Shown: piece by piece, positions 17,627 to 26,025 of the stretch
How the letters are laid out: each line of letters starts with the position of its first letter
Position numbering within the stretch: the stretch's first letter is position 1
Origin: Roseovarius faecimaris
GTDB lineage: Bacteria > Pseudomonadota > Alphaproteobacteria > Rhodobacterales > Rhodobacteraceae
Assembly: GCF_009762325.1 (NCBI RefSeq)
Contig: NZ_CP034348.1
Span: 440,501 to 504,500, forward strand
DNA length: 64,000 nt
Direction: 5' to 3'
Translations under genes and position numbers: made by a program
The notes under the pieces: model-generated
Database searches by the model: none
Told to the model about the DNA's origin: nothing
The model's input: only the letters and a program-made list of their open reading frames with translations

Positions 17627-17640
17627 TTTTGTATACAAGA
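17627..17640 (-). promoter_or_regulatory. Candidate MatR operator
   Basis: Read on the minus strand: TCTTGTATACAAAA, with a perfect inner palindrome TTGTATACAA. From memory, MatR of Rhizobium leguminosarum binds TCTTGTA/TACACGA, which shares the first half-site and most of the second. It lies between the divergent dctP and matR genes, and a TTGACG (-35-like) follows at 17623-17618 on the minus strand. Confidence 0.7.
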
Positions 17641-17685
17641 TGAATGATCTTGCGTTCATTTGGTGGACTGTGGTATGTGATCGGC

Positions 17686-18333
17686 ATGAGCCTGAAACGT
17701 GCAGATCAAATTGCCGATGCCCTGGAGCATCTTGTCTTCGCTGGAGAATTCAGCGATGGCGAACGTCTTGATGAGATCAGGTTGGCTGATCATTTCAACG
17801 TTTCGCGCACGCCCATCCGGGAAGCTCTTCAACGTTTGGTATTGTCCGGCATGGCCGAGCAGATCCCCCGGCGGGGAGTGTTCGTTCGGCAACCCGGTCC
17901 TGTTGAACTTCTGGAAATGTTCGAAACCATGGCAGAGCTTGAAGCCGCCTGCGGACGTTTTGCAGCAGCACGAATGACGGATGAGGGCCTGGAGCGGCTG
18001 GTTCGCGCCAATGAGGGCTGCAAGACGGCCATCGAACACGAAGACACAGACGGCTATTATGCGGAAAACGAGGTGTTCCATCAGGAAATCTATCGCGGGT
18101 CCGCGAATTCCTTCCTGCAAAACGAGGCCACCCGCCTGCAAAACCGGCTGAAACCCTACCGCCGTGTTCAACTGAGGTTTCGTGGGCGCATGTCGCAATC
18201 ACTCGACGAGCACAGCGCCATCATTGACGCGATCAAGGCAGGAGACAGCGAACTCGCTGCCAGCACCCTTCGTAGCCATGTCACGGTACAGGGCGAGAAG
18301 TTTCAGCAGTTGATGGCGGGCTTGAAGCAGTAG
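17686..18333 (+). CDS. matR: GntR-family (FCD type) regulator of malonate genes
   Basis: A 215-residue protein. A winged-helix domain at about 5-70 (IRLADHFNVSRTPIREALQR) is followed by an all-helical FCD ligand-binding domain with metal-site histidines (EVFHQEIY, SLDEHSAII, LRSHV). I prefer ATG 17686 because homologues begin at this point; an upstream in-frame start at 17644 has no better site. Divergent from the TRAP-matA-matB operon. It probably senses malonate or malonyl-CoA and releases the operator at 17627-17640. Confidence 0.85.
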   Translation: MSLKRADQIADALEHLVFAGEFSDGERLDEIRLADHFNVSRTPIREALQRLVLSGMAEQIPRRGVFVRQPGPVELLEMFETMAELEAACGRFAAARMTDEGLERLVRANEGCKTAIEHEDTDGYYAENEVFHQEIYRGSANSFLQNEATRLQNRLKPYRRVQLRFRGRMSQSLDEHSAIIDAIKAGDSELAASTLRSHVTVQGEKFQQLMAGLKQ

Positions 18334-18438
18334 ATTGAGCTGAGAAACAACGCCCCGTCCCGGCCCCGTAGCGAGGATCGAAGAGGCGTCCTGATCAAAT
18401 ACCTTCTGCACAACCGGCATTTGTCATCTTGAAGGTAG

Positions 18439-18522
18439 GGCGGCAGGCCAAAAAATCCGGGCATCGCAACGCCTTAAAGGTGCAATTCCCGGTGAAAATC
18501 TTGTTGTAAAGGCCATGCCGCC
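18439..18522 (+). ncRNA. Possible structured RNA upstream of the histidine kinase
   Basis: Nested complementary arms: GGCGGCA-GGCC at 18439-18449 pairs with GGCC-a-TGCCGCC at 18511-18522; inside it CCGGG (18457-18461) pairs with CCCGG (18488-18492); inside that CGCC and GGTG can pair around TTAAA. The unpaired joints are A-rich. This ordered, multi-stem fold about 95 bases before a start codon could be a leader element or small RNA. It does not match a riboswitch class that I know. The strand is uncertain. Confidence 0.4.
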
Positions 18523-18615
18523 GCAATTTCATCCGAAATGAGGCGTATTCCCACCATATCTCTGTGTGAGTGTTAACCAAGCAGTTCGTAACACAGGCAT
18601 TGTGCGGTTCGGATC

Positions 18616-19989
18616 ATGGCAATTCTTGATGTTTTTCTTCCAGCCGCGTCGGGTCGCGAACCCGATGACAGGCTGCTTCAGAATCTCAAGGACTACACGT
18701 CGATTTCGTTTGCCTTGATTTGGCAGCGCCAGGCAATTTTTATTGCCGCCTCGTTGCTGACCGCCTTCTACTTCGATGCTGCGAATGCCGCTGTTTTCTA
18801 CTGCACGATCGTGTTCTGCGAAATTCAGGACATCGTGATCGCACGGCGCGTCAAACGGCTTGAGCCGCACGAGCATGAGGCGATCCGAACCAACTTCATA
18901 TGGATCATGCTCAACACGATGCTGAGCTCGGGCGCAATTTGCCTTTATGCGGTATCGGTTGCCCTGAAACAGGACACAGGCGGGCATTTTACGCCGCTCT
19001 TCTTCCTGTTTGCTGCCGCTCTCTTTGCGGCGATGAACAACCACCAACTGGTTAAGGTTCTGACACTCCGTCTTGCGATGTACGGGATATCCTTCCTGTT
19101 TATCGTGTGTTTCGATATCTGGGTGACACGGCCGAGCCTTGAGTCAGAGCTGTGGCTGCAATTCTTCACGATTGTCTTCGTGATGTACTTCCTGATCGAC
19201 TGCTCGATTGTCTATCTCAAACTCTATCGCAAGAACCTGGCGCAGCTCGAAGCCTTGCGGCAGGAGCACGAGCTTACCAAGGCGGCCTATGTCGCCAAGA
19301 CGCAGTTTATCTCGACGGTCAGCCATGAGCTGCGTACGCCGCTCACCTCGATCAAGGGCTCGCTGGATCTGATCAATTGCGGTGCCTTGGGAGAGGTGCC
19401 GGAGAAGATGAAAACCGTGGTGGACATCGCCACCAAGAACAGCGAACGGCTTTCGAACCTGATCGACGACGTGCTGGATGTACAGAAGATCGAAGCGGGC
19501 GAGATGTCATATAGCTTCAAGATACTGGACGTACGCGATTTGGTAGAAGACGCTGTGGCCAGCAATGAGGGCTATGCCGCCAGGTATAACGTGACCCTGG
19601 AATACGATCCGCTGGGAGAGGCGCCGCTTCTGATCGAAGGCGACGAAAAACGCCTGATGCAGGTGATGTCCAACATGATCTCAAACGCCGCGAAGTTTTC
19701 GCATGAAGGTGGAACGGTCACCGTCGGATGCCGACAGCAGAATGGCAAGATCCGTATCTTCGTACAGGATCGCGGTTATGGCATTCCCGCAGGCTGCGAG
19801 GACAAGGTATTCGATCGGTTCAGTCAGGTGGATTCGTCCGACCGCAGATCGGTCTCGGGAAGCGGCCTGGGCATGAACATCTCCAAAGAGATCGTCGATC
19901 ACCACAAGGGCAACATCGCCTATGACAGCACGCTTGGCGAAGGGACCACTTTCTATGTCGAGTTTCCCGAGGTGCTGAAGTTCAACTGA
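18616..19989 (+). CDS. Membrane sensor histidine kinase
   Basis: A 457-residue protein. Residues about 35-205 contain roughly five or six hydrophobic segments with almost no periplasmic domain, so it probably senses a ligand in the membrane. A short coiled coil leads to HisKA with H237 in STVSHELRTPL, then an HATPase_c domain with N-box (MSNMISNAAKF), DRGYGIP, and GSGLGMNISKEI. It is a full kinase without a receiver. The response regulator at 21633 is the nearest likely partner, separated only by the P450 gene on the other strand. Confidence 0.9.
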   Translation: MAILDVFLPAASGREPDDRLLQNLKDYTSISFALIWQRQAIFIAASLLTAFYFDAANAAVFYCTIVFCEIQDIVIARRVKRLEPHEHEAIRTNFIWIMLNTMLSSGAICLYAVSVALKQDTGGHFTPLFFLFAAALFAAMNNHQLVKVLTLRLAMYGISFLFIVCFDIWVTRPSLESELWLQFFTIVFVMYFLIDCSIVYLKLYRKNLAQLEALRQEHELTKAAYVAKTQFISTVSHELRTPLTSIKGSLDLINCGALGEVPEKMKTVVDIATKNSERLSNLIDDVLDVQKIEAGEMSYSFKILDVRDLVEDAVASNEGYAARYNVTLEYDPLGEAPLLIEGDEKRLMQVMSNMISNAAKFSHEGGTVTVGCRQQNGKIRIFVQDRGYGIPAGCEDKVFDRFSQVDSSDRRSVSGSGLGMNISKEIVDHHKGNIAYDSTLGEGTTFYVEFPEVLKFN

Positions 19990-19998
19990 GGTCGGCCT

Positions 19999-21342
19999 TC
20001 AGAGGGGTTTCGCGTTCAGAATCATCGGACCTTCGGGGCGCATCGTGAAGGTGAGCACCGGCCGCGGGATCGGGATATCGGACAGCGAAAACGCGATGTT
20101 GCGCAGCACACTGGCCATGAGAACCATGATTTCCGTTTCCGCATATTGCGCGCCAATACAGACCCTGGGGCCATCGCCGAACGGAATGAACTGGCCACGC
20201 GGATAGGTCGTGTTGAGAAAACGGTCGGCCTTGTAGGCATCTGGCGCATCCCAAAGCTGATCGTTGCGATGAAGCGAATAGACCGGGAAAAAGAGCGCAT
20301 CGCCCTTCTTGAAGGTGATGCCCTTGATGGTCAGGGTCTCAGCGGCGTCGCGTGCAAAGAACGCGGCAGAAGGATAAAGCCGCAGGGTCTCACGGATATG
20401 AGCGCGCAGGAGCTTCATCTCCTGAACATTTTCGAAGGTGATCGGATCGGTTGGATTGATCGACCGGATCTCGTCCCGAATAGCGCCCTGCACATCGGGG
20501 TTCAGCGCGAGCAGATAATAGCCCCAGGCCAGCGCATTGGCGGATGTTTCATGCCCTGCGACCACAAAGGTGAGCAGGTTGTCGACCGTCGTTTCGATAT
20601 CCTCGAAATCCTCTTGAAGCGCCGCGATCATGAGATCGAGGAAATCCAGCGGGATGGGCCTGTTTTCCGCACGGCGGTTCTCGATCACTTGCCGGGCCAG
20701 CTTGCGCATATCCGTGACCGGGCGCTTGCTTTCAAGCCATTTCCTGCGCGGGATCCATTTGGGCAGCTGCATCAGATCGAAGAGTGAAATCGAGGAAATA
20801 TATTCGAAATAGTTCTTGAGGCCTGCACGGATTTCCGCGGCGGACACCTCCTCGTTCCCCGAAAAGATCACGCGTGAAATATTGGTGAGCGTCGAGGCAG
20901 GTGCCATCTGGGTGACATCGACATGCCCCTCACCCTGTGCCAGTGACGCCGCCACCTCAAGGCCGGTTTCAGCGAAATGCTGGGCCAGCATGGGCAGGTT
21001 CCGGGCGGCAAAAAGAGGAGAGTACCGCTTGCGCTGTTGCTTCCACTTCTCGCCCTCGGACAGGATCAGCCCATTCCCGACGGCCGAGCCGATGATGTCT
21101 TTGGTGAACTTCGCCTTTGGAAACGACCGTCCCGCTCCGACAAGGAGCTCGGTGATGATCGCGGGGTCGCAAAGATAGTGAATATTGAGCGGGCCACGCA
21201 GATAGGTTTGGTGAAGGGTCTCGGCCGGAATGACCTCAAGCATGTTGCGGCCGGCGAGCCGCGCAAATTCCAGCAAGCCGACAGGTTCTGTCGCCAGCTT
21301 TGCCGCAATTGGCGCTGCATCGCTGGATAACGTTTGGTTCAT
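19999..21342 (-). CDS. Cytochrome P450
   Basis: A 447-residue haem monooxygenase. The start at ATG 21342 fits the normal length; the frame runs on to 21489. Motifs: I-helix AGHETSA, ExxR in ETLR, and the haem loop FIPFGDGPRVCIG with C395 as the iron ligand. The N-terminus has no membrane anchor, so it is soluble. The sequence type resembles bacterial CYP4/CYP102-like fatty-acid hydroxylases rather than the terpene or steroid groups. No ferredoxin partner gene is adjacent. It ends 9 bases from the end of the convergent histidine kinase gene. Confidence 0.9.
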   Translation of the reverse strand: MNQTLSSDAAPIAAKLATEPVGLLEFARLAGRNMLEVIPAETLHQTYLRGPLNIHYLCDPAIITELLVGAGRSFPKAKFTKDIIGSAVGNGLILSEGEKWKQQRKRYSPLFAARNLPMLAQHFAETGLEVAASLAQGEGHVDVTQMAPASTLTNISRVIFSGNEEVSAAEIRAGLKNYFEYISSISLFDLMQLPKWIPRRKWLESKRPVTDMRKLARQVIENRRAENRPIPLDFLDLMIAALQEDFEDIETTVDNLLTFVVAGHETSANALAWGYYLLALNPDVQGAIRDEIRSINPTDPITFENVQEMKLLRAHIRETLRLYPSAAFFARDAAETLTIKGITFKKGDALFFPVYSLHRNDQLWDAPDAYKADRFLNTTYPRGQFIPFGDGPRVCIGAQYAETEIMVLMASVLRNIAFSLSDIPIPRPVLTFTMRPEGPMILNAKPL

Positions 21343-21515
21343 CGCCCGGGGCCTCAGTTGAATTCTGAAACAAGATGCGCCTCGTGGCTCGGTCATGCTT
21401 GAGCGCGGCACGGCACGCCTGACAAAGCCCGGAGTCACAGGGGAACTCGTTAATCGTAATCCAAATCGAGTCTGGAGAGCCGCGGTCACGTTTCCCCAAA
21501 GTCATAGTTAGTAGA

Positions 21516-21534
21516 CGCCGCCAAAGAAGCGGCG
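21516..21534 (-). terminator. Small hairpin between the response regulator and P450 genes
   Basis: CGCCGC and GCGGCG pair around a 7-base loop. It lies after the response regulator gene and before the P450 gene in the minus sense. There is no U-run, so it is a weak terminator candidate at most. Confidence 0.3.
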
Positions 21535-21632
21535 CAATTGAGTGGTGATAAAAAGGTTAACGACCTGCGACCACTAGAGCAAGACCAGCAGGACGACAGA
21601 TCAAAGATATTGCTGGGACGACCCGGTAGGGC

Positions 21633-22778
21633 TCACCGGTGCATCATGAAGTTCTCTTCGCCATAAAGCTCGTTCAGCACCGTTTCATAGATGCTTCTCT
21701 GATCCTTTGCATGCGCGGATTGCGCCGCGTTCAGCTCATAGGCTTCGGCGTTCTGTTCGGCCTTGCACAGCTCATTCTCAAGCTGCTGAACTGCAGTGAC
21801 CGCTTTCTGGACCGCATTTGCGGCTCCGGTGCGGGACAGCACACGCAGGCCCACAGGATTGCCGACGAGAACTTCGATCCGGTCATCGCTGATATGCTGA
21901 CGGATCTGCGCCCCCAGATATTCACCGAGATTGTTCGAACTGACGATGAAATCCGAAACCTTCCGTCCGTGGATGATCAACAGGAAAACACCGCCTCCCC
22001 GATAGGAGAAGACGCAATCGAGATCGCTGATCGCGCTTTGGATACCGTGAGCCATTTCCCGGATCACTGAGCGAAAACCGGAACAGCCGGCCAGATCGTA
22101 GAACAGCTTGGCGTCATGCAGCATGATCGAAATCGCCTGCGAGCTGAACAGCTTGCGTCGCGCCAGTTGTGCAACGTAGTTGTCAAACTCGATATAGCGC
22201 AGCGACTGCTTCACACCTTCCAGCGAGAGCGGATCCTCGAAATTGAACTCGCGTTCCTGCGCCCAGCCACGATCGGGGCCAAGGCGGTGCTGTTCTTTCA
22301 CTTCGGCCTTGCGGCGCGCCTCGACCTGCGCATGAGCGCGCTTGATCCGGCTGCGCAGCTCCAGAAAGTCAAAGGGCTTGTTGACGTAGTCCGACGCGCC
22401 TTCCAGGAAGGCGTGGTCGATGTATTTGCGGTCACTCATTGCCGTCAGCATCAGGATGGGCGTATCGGCATATTCCGGCAATATACGGATTTGCTTGAGA
22501 AGCTCGATTCCGTCCATTTCCGGCATTTGGATATCAAGCAGGAAACAGTCAAACGGCTTCTCGGAATCCATCACCCATTCAAGAGCGTCGGCTGCCGAAC
22601 TCGCGATTTCCACATTGTAGTTCTCAAGCGTTTCCAGCGCGGTCTTCACCAGCTCGAGAATGCTCAGTTCGTCGTCCACGACAAGGATTCTGAACGCGGT
22701 GCGATCTGCCGCATTCTCCTCGAGTTTCTCCAGAAACCGGTCTTTCTGCTTCACTATATCTTGCATGCCCTTGCCCAT
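21633..22778 (-). CDS. Response regulator with a degenerate GGDEF output domain
   Basis: A 381-residue protein. Receiver domain at about 28-150: acidic pair DD (35-36), phosphoacceptor D82 in FLLDIQMPEMDG, and K134 in NKPFDF. A linker is followed by a GGDEF-like fold at about 195-330, recognisable from ISIMLHDAKLF and the hairpin position, but the signature GGDEF is replaced by YRGGGVF (259-265), so cyclase activity is unlikely. It may bind a nucleotide or a protein. The C-terminus (about 315-375) is a coiled coil. Start is either 22778 or 22766. Same strand as the LuxI-like gene and the P450. Confidence 0.85.
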   Translation of the reverse strand: MGKGMQDIVKQKDRFLEKLEENAADRTAFRILVVDDELSILELVKTALETLENYNVEIASSAADALEWVMDSEKPFDCFLLDIQMPEMDGIELLKQIRILPEYADTPILMLTAMSDRKYIDHAFLEGASDYVNKPFDFLELRSRIKRAHAQVEARRKAEVKEQHRLGPDRGWAQEREFNFEDPLSLEGVKQSLRYIEFDNYVAQLARRKLFSSQAISIMLHDAKLFYDLAGCSGFRSVIREMAHGIQSAISDLDCVFSYRGGGVFLLIIHGRKVSDFIVSSNNLGEYLGAQIRQHISDDRIEVLVGNPVGLRVLSRTGAANAVQKAVTAVQQLENELCKAEQNAEAYELNAAQSAHAKDQRSIYETVLNELYGEENFMMHR

Positions 22779-22959
22779 CCATCGGGAGTTTGGACATCTT
22801 TTATCGCTGATAACTGTGCGGAATTTGAGGCGAAATTAATACGGATTTACAGCGTTTTAGTCGAAATAGGTCTAAATTTTGGCAGTGTTGAAAAAGCGGA
22901 AACAACTTGTTCCGGTTCGCAAACAGCGTCGGTGTGGCTGTCTGAAGCCCCGATAAAGG

Positions 22960-23706
22960 TTAAAGCGTGAAGTTCCGGGCTTCGAAAAGCACCGATTGAC
23001 TGCTCGTGCCATCAATGGAAAACCGTGTGCCGATCGGTGTGGCCGAGACGCCGATCCGCCGTGCCCAGCGAGACCAGATCGCAGGCACCACGCCGAGGAT
23101 ATAGGACCCTCCGTTTTCCACCGCGGTCTGGCTCATCGACCGAAAGAGAAGCGCCTGAACCTTCAGGCGCTCTGTCGCGGGGACGGCATCGGTTATGAAA
23201 AACCGGGTCGCCTCCCAGACGTTGTGCTCCACCGGGGCCGGAAAAAACAGGATATCCGTGGGCAGATCTTCAAGCAGTCCAAGCTGCGCATCGCGCAGCA
23301 TGTAACTGTAAATACCGCATTTTGCAGTGGTTGGCAGCATACGCACGCCGCCCAGGATCTGGCCAAACTGGTGCAGGATGACCCAGCGCGCGAAGGGGGT
23401 GTCGTACTGGTCGAACTCCATCCCGTCGGCCTCGGACACACTCCAGTCAAACTTGTCAATGAAGATGGATTTTCGCGCTTCAAGGTAGCGGGTGAGCAGC
23501 GTACCATGCTCGTGCATGTTGCGAAAGCACAGCGTATCCGTACTGATCCGGTCAACCGTATCAGTTTTTCGGTAATCCAGGTGCGCATTGTTACTAGTTA
23601 CTTTTGGCCTAGGCTCGCTGTTGCGAACGTCGGCAGAAATTTTATGAGCGCGTAACGTTTCGTGGGTACTGGCCTCTGCCTGAAAAGGCAGCCACGTGCG
23701 GTTCAT
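22960..23706 (-). CDS. LuxI-family acyl-homoserine-lactone synthase-like protein
   Basis: A 248-residue frame with a GNAT-like LuxI fold. Family landmarks: FDWSVSEADGMEFDQYDTPF (W, D-x-x-D-x-Y-D core), GGVRMLPTTAKCGIYSYML, and VWEATRFFI. It should make an acyl-homoserine lactone or a related signal from SAM and an acyl donor. LuxI proteins normally begin about 25 residues before the conserved W, which would put the start at the internal ATG 23517; the first 63 codons may be a real N-terminal extension or untranslated. No LuxR-type gene is nearby. Confidence 0.75.
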   Translation of the reverse strand: MNRTWLPFQAEASTHETLRAHKISADVRNSEPRPKVTSNNAHLDYRKTDTVDRISTDTLCFRNMHEHGTLLTRYLEARKSIFIDKFDWSVSEADGMEFDQYDTPFARWVILHQFGQILGGVRMLPTTAKCGIYSYMLRDAQLGLLEDLPTDILFFPAPVEHNVWEATRFFITDAVPATERLKVQALLFRSMSQTAVENGGSYILGVVPAIWSRWARRIGVSATPIGTRFSIDGTSSQSVLFEARNFTL

Positions 23707-23889
23707 ACCTGCTCGCTATGCTATTTGTTACTGCCTTATTCTTGCCATTTTTCGAGGAATCTTGTCCACCTGCGCAATGATCTTTCGCGCAGTTGGTCCC
23801 ATAAATGTGACCAACTGATCCAAAAATGTCGCAACACCGGGAGGGTTGCGCTTAAAATATCGGGATGTAAGCGACTCGGTGTACCGAGA

Positions 23890-24711
23890 TCAGCACGCCT
23901 GGCTGGCTTTTTGTCGTCCGTAGACGGTTTTCCAATGCGCCATCGCCGACGTGACGCTGGAAACAGGAAGGGCCGCCACGATCAGATCGCGCCCGTCCGA
24001 GACCACAAGGGCCTGAACATCGGTCGAGATGGGAAAAGCCGCAAGGTTAGGGCTCGGCCGGTCCAGTTGGCGATGCCCGTTTCTCGCCGCGTGTTCGGCC
24101 CGGATTTTTTGCTCAAGCGCGGTGAGGCATTTGAAAAGCTCCGGGTCCGGGGCATGCGCCACCGGCTCACTGTCGCCGGCGTGGAAGATCCACCCCTGCG
24201 AAACCGGATGCACAGTCTTCAGGAACGCCTTCAGGCGGTTCTTGAAGTAAGGTGTTTCGCTGAACTCGGTCAGATGCCGTGCCGAGCAGGCGTCGCTGCC
24301 GGTCGAGACATTGCTCGCGCGGCCCATCAATCTCAGCACAAGAAGCTCAGATCGGGCGCTGAGCGCCCTGAGTGCCCGCGCATAGGTATTGGCCACGGCT
24401 TCGGGTGTGGCCTCCGTGCCCGCCTCTGTTTCGACCTTTCGGCCTTCGATAACGAGCGAAAGCAGACGGCGATTGGACGCGATCATGGTTGCAACTTTAC
24501 GCTCTCCTGAAAACAGGGCGTAGCGCCGTGGCAGGACGGTTTCATCAATCTCGCGCGCCAGGCCCTCGATCAGGTCCTTGAACCCGGAGGCCGAGAGGCT
24601 GGCCTCGCCAAGGAGCATCTCGTCCGGCAGCGTTAACCGCTCCACCACCGCGCGCAGGCGATGAGCCATCACGCGGTCTTCCGATTTGAGGGCTTTGGAT
24701 GTCCCATGCAT
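23890..24711 (-). CDS. Hypothetical protein, last gene of the kinase-GTPase locus
   Basis: A 273-residue soluble protein, helical in the first half, with no motif I recognise. The N-terminal 160 residues include RRYALFSGERKVATMIASNR and a region that reads like an alpha/beta sensory fold; a second such region follows at about 225-265 (DVQALVVSDGRDLIVAALPV). Its ATG overlaps the stop of the roadblock-like gene by one base (TGATG), so it belongs to the same transcript. It may be a partner or regulator of the GTPases. Confidence 0.6.
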   Translation of the reverse strand: MHGTSKALKSEDRVMAHRLRAVVERLTLPDEMLLGEASLSASGFKDLIEGLAREIDETVLPRRYALFSGERKVATMIASNRRLLSLVIEGRKVETEAGTEATPEAVANTYARALRALSARSELLVLRLMGRASNVSTGSDACSARHLTEFSETPYFKNRLKAFLKTVHPVSQGWIFHAGDSEPVAHAPDPELFKCLTALEQKIRAEHAARNGHRQLDRPSPNLAAFPISTDVQALVVSDGRDLIVAALPVSSVTSAMAHWKTVYGRQKASQAC

Positions 24712-25067
24712 CAGGCCGCCCTCGACATCTCAAGCAAAAGGCGCTGCGCCGCGCGAACGATCAGCGGCACATCTGCGGCGGTGTCGCAGACGCAGCAAAT
24801 CACGTCCGAATCCTGTGTGATCGACCGCACGAAGATGCGCACCTCGTCCGGTGTCGCGACAACAACCAGGTCATTGCCCGCGCAGACAAAGTCGGACAGG
24901 GCAAAGTTGAAGTCCGCCTGATGCAGGATTTCTTCCAGATACTCGTGTTTGTAGGGTTTGGATGCGCTGGTGCGCAGGGCAAGCCCGCTCGACAATTCCC
25001 CAAAAGAGACAAGTGTGCATCCTGGCACACTCTGGCGGAGTTCATCCAAACGATCCGAAAGACTCAT
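24711..25067 (-). CDS. Small roadblock/LC7-like protein
   Basis: A 118-residue protein. The predicted order is helix, strand pair (CTLVSFGELSSGLALRTSAS), long helix, strands (DLVVVATPDEVRIFVRSI, then DVICCVC) and a final helix (VPLIVRAAQRLLLEM), the layout of the roadblock/LC7 (MglB) fold. Roadblock proteins commonly bind small GTPases as activating or scaffold partners. Three GTPase-like genes lie just upstream in the same operon, which fits. The assignment rests on fold pattern, not on a signature motif. Confidence 0.5.
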   Translation of the reverse strand: MSLSDRLDELRQSVPGCTLVSFGELSSGLALRTSASKPYKHEYLEEILHQADFNFALSDFVCAGNDLVVVATPDEVRIFVRSITQDSDVICCVCDTAADVPLIVRAAQRLLLEMSRAA

Positions 25068-25092
25068 TCAGCCCTCCTTTGGGGCGTCCCTT

Positions 25093-26025
25093 TCAAGTCA
25101 GGTTAACCAGATCACCCGGCGCCGGGCGCGTGGTGCGTCCCCTCATTTCCGTCAACACGCGCACGCGCTTGGGCACCACGCTGGTGGCCCCATAGTCCGC
25201 AGGGGCTTGCGCGGGTGTTTCAGGCTGCTGCTCAGCCTTGGTATGATCGGCGGTTTCGGACGGTTCCTCCACCGGTGCGGGTTGTATCTCCATAGGCTCG
25301 GCTGACCGGGGCTTGGGGTTGGGGTTCACCAGATATTCAACCAGGATGTCGATGAAATCCGCAGCCCCGCTGGCTGTCCATTTCACCTCATCTTCGCCTG
25401 CGGCGATGGCATCGGTGATCGACAGTGGGAACACATGCCGGAACTGGCCTTCGGTTTCCTTGCGCACGCGCATCAGAACCCGCTCCAGGTCGCGCTCCGA
25501 GCGCAGCTTGTCGACCTGTGTCACAACGAGAATATTGTCACCATTGGTACGCGCGGAAATGTCCTCCCAGGTGGCCGCTTCGGACTGCCGCCAGGCCTGC
25601 GTGGCCTGAGTGCACCAGACAACGCTGTCCACTTCATCCATCACCGACATCCACACATCCGACGACATGTTCGGATCGGAAATACCGGGCATGTCGATCA
25701 GATCACAGATTTCCAGCGTTTCCGAAGGATTGTAGAGCTTGATCATCCTCGTGTCTTCGATCCGCACCTGATCGATGTCCTCGATGTCGATCGGGGTTTC
25801 GGTCCCGTCATGGCCGACGGCGAAAGCCGCGCTCTTGCCGTGGGTGATCCAGACCGGCGGCAGGCGCGTTGCGGTCACCTTGACCGGAACCGGGGCATCG
25901 CCGAGAAGAAGCTTTGACAACGTGCTTTTGCCGGCGCTGAATTCACCGATCAGCGCAAGGCGCGTTTTGTGGGGAGGCAGCCCCATGCTGGCGTTTGCGT
26001 TCTCCAAGGTCGTCTCCTTCGTCAT
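25093..26025 (-). CDS. Dynamin/Era-like P-loop GTPase with acidic tail
   Basis: A 310-residue protein. GTPase domain at about 20-230: G1 GEFSAGKS (27-34), G3 DMPG (111-114) and a G4-like TQVD (169-172), with the strand order of the dynamin superfamily. GEFSAGKST is typical of bacterial dynamin-like proteins. Residues about 235-300 are a Pro/Glu/Ala-rich, probably disordered linker and a basic end (KRVRVLTEMRGRTTRP). No membrane segment. Start overlaps the stop of the larger GTPase gene (ATGA), so the two are probably made in fixed ratio, as are paired bacterial dynamins. Confidence 0.8.
   Translation of the reverse strand: MTKETTLENANASMGLPPHKTRLALIGEFSAGKSTLSKLLLGDAPVPVKVTATRLPPVWITHGKSAAFAVGHDGTETPIDIEDIDQVRIEDTRMIKLYNPSETLEICDLIDMPGISDPNMSSDVWMSVMDEVDSVVWCTQATQAWRQSEAATWEDISARTNGDNILVVTQVDKLRSERDLERVLMRVRKETEGQFRHVFPLSITDAIAAGEDEVKWTASGAADFIDILVEYLVNPNPKPRSAEPMEIQPAPVEEPSETADHTKAEQQPETPAQAPADYGATSVVPKRVRVLTEMRGRTTRPAPGDLVNLT

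Noticed and set aside
22960-23706. A LuxR partner for the LuxI-like gene
   Set aside because: I looked on both sides; no LuxR-type HTH protein is encoded between 18334 and 24711.
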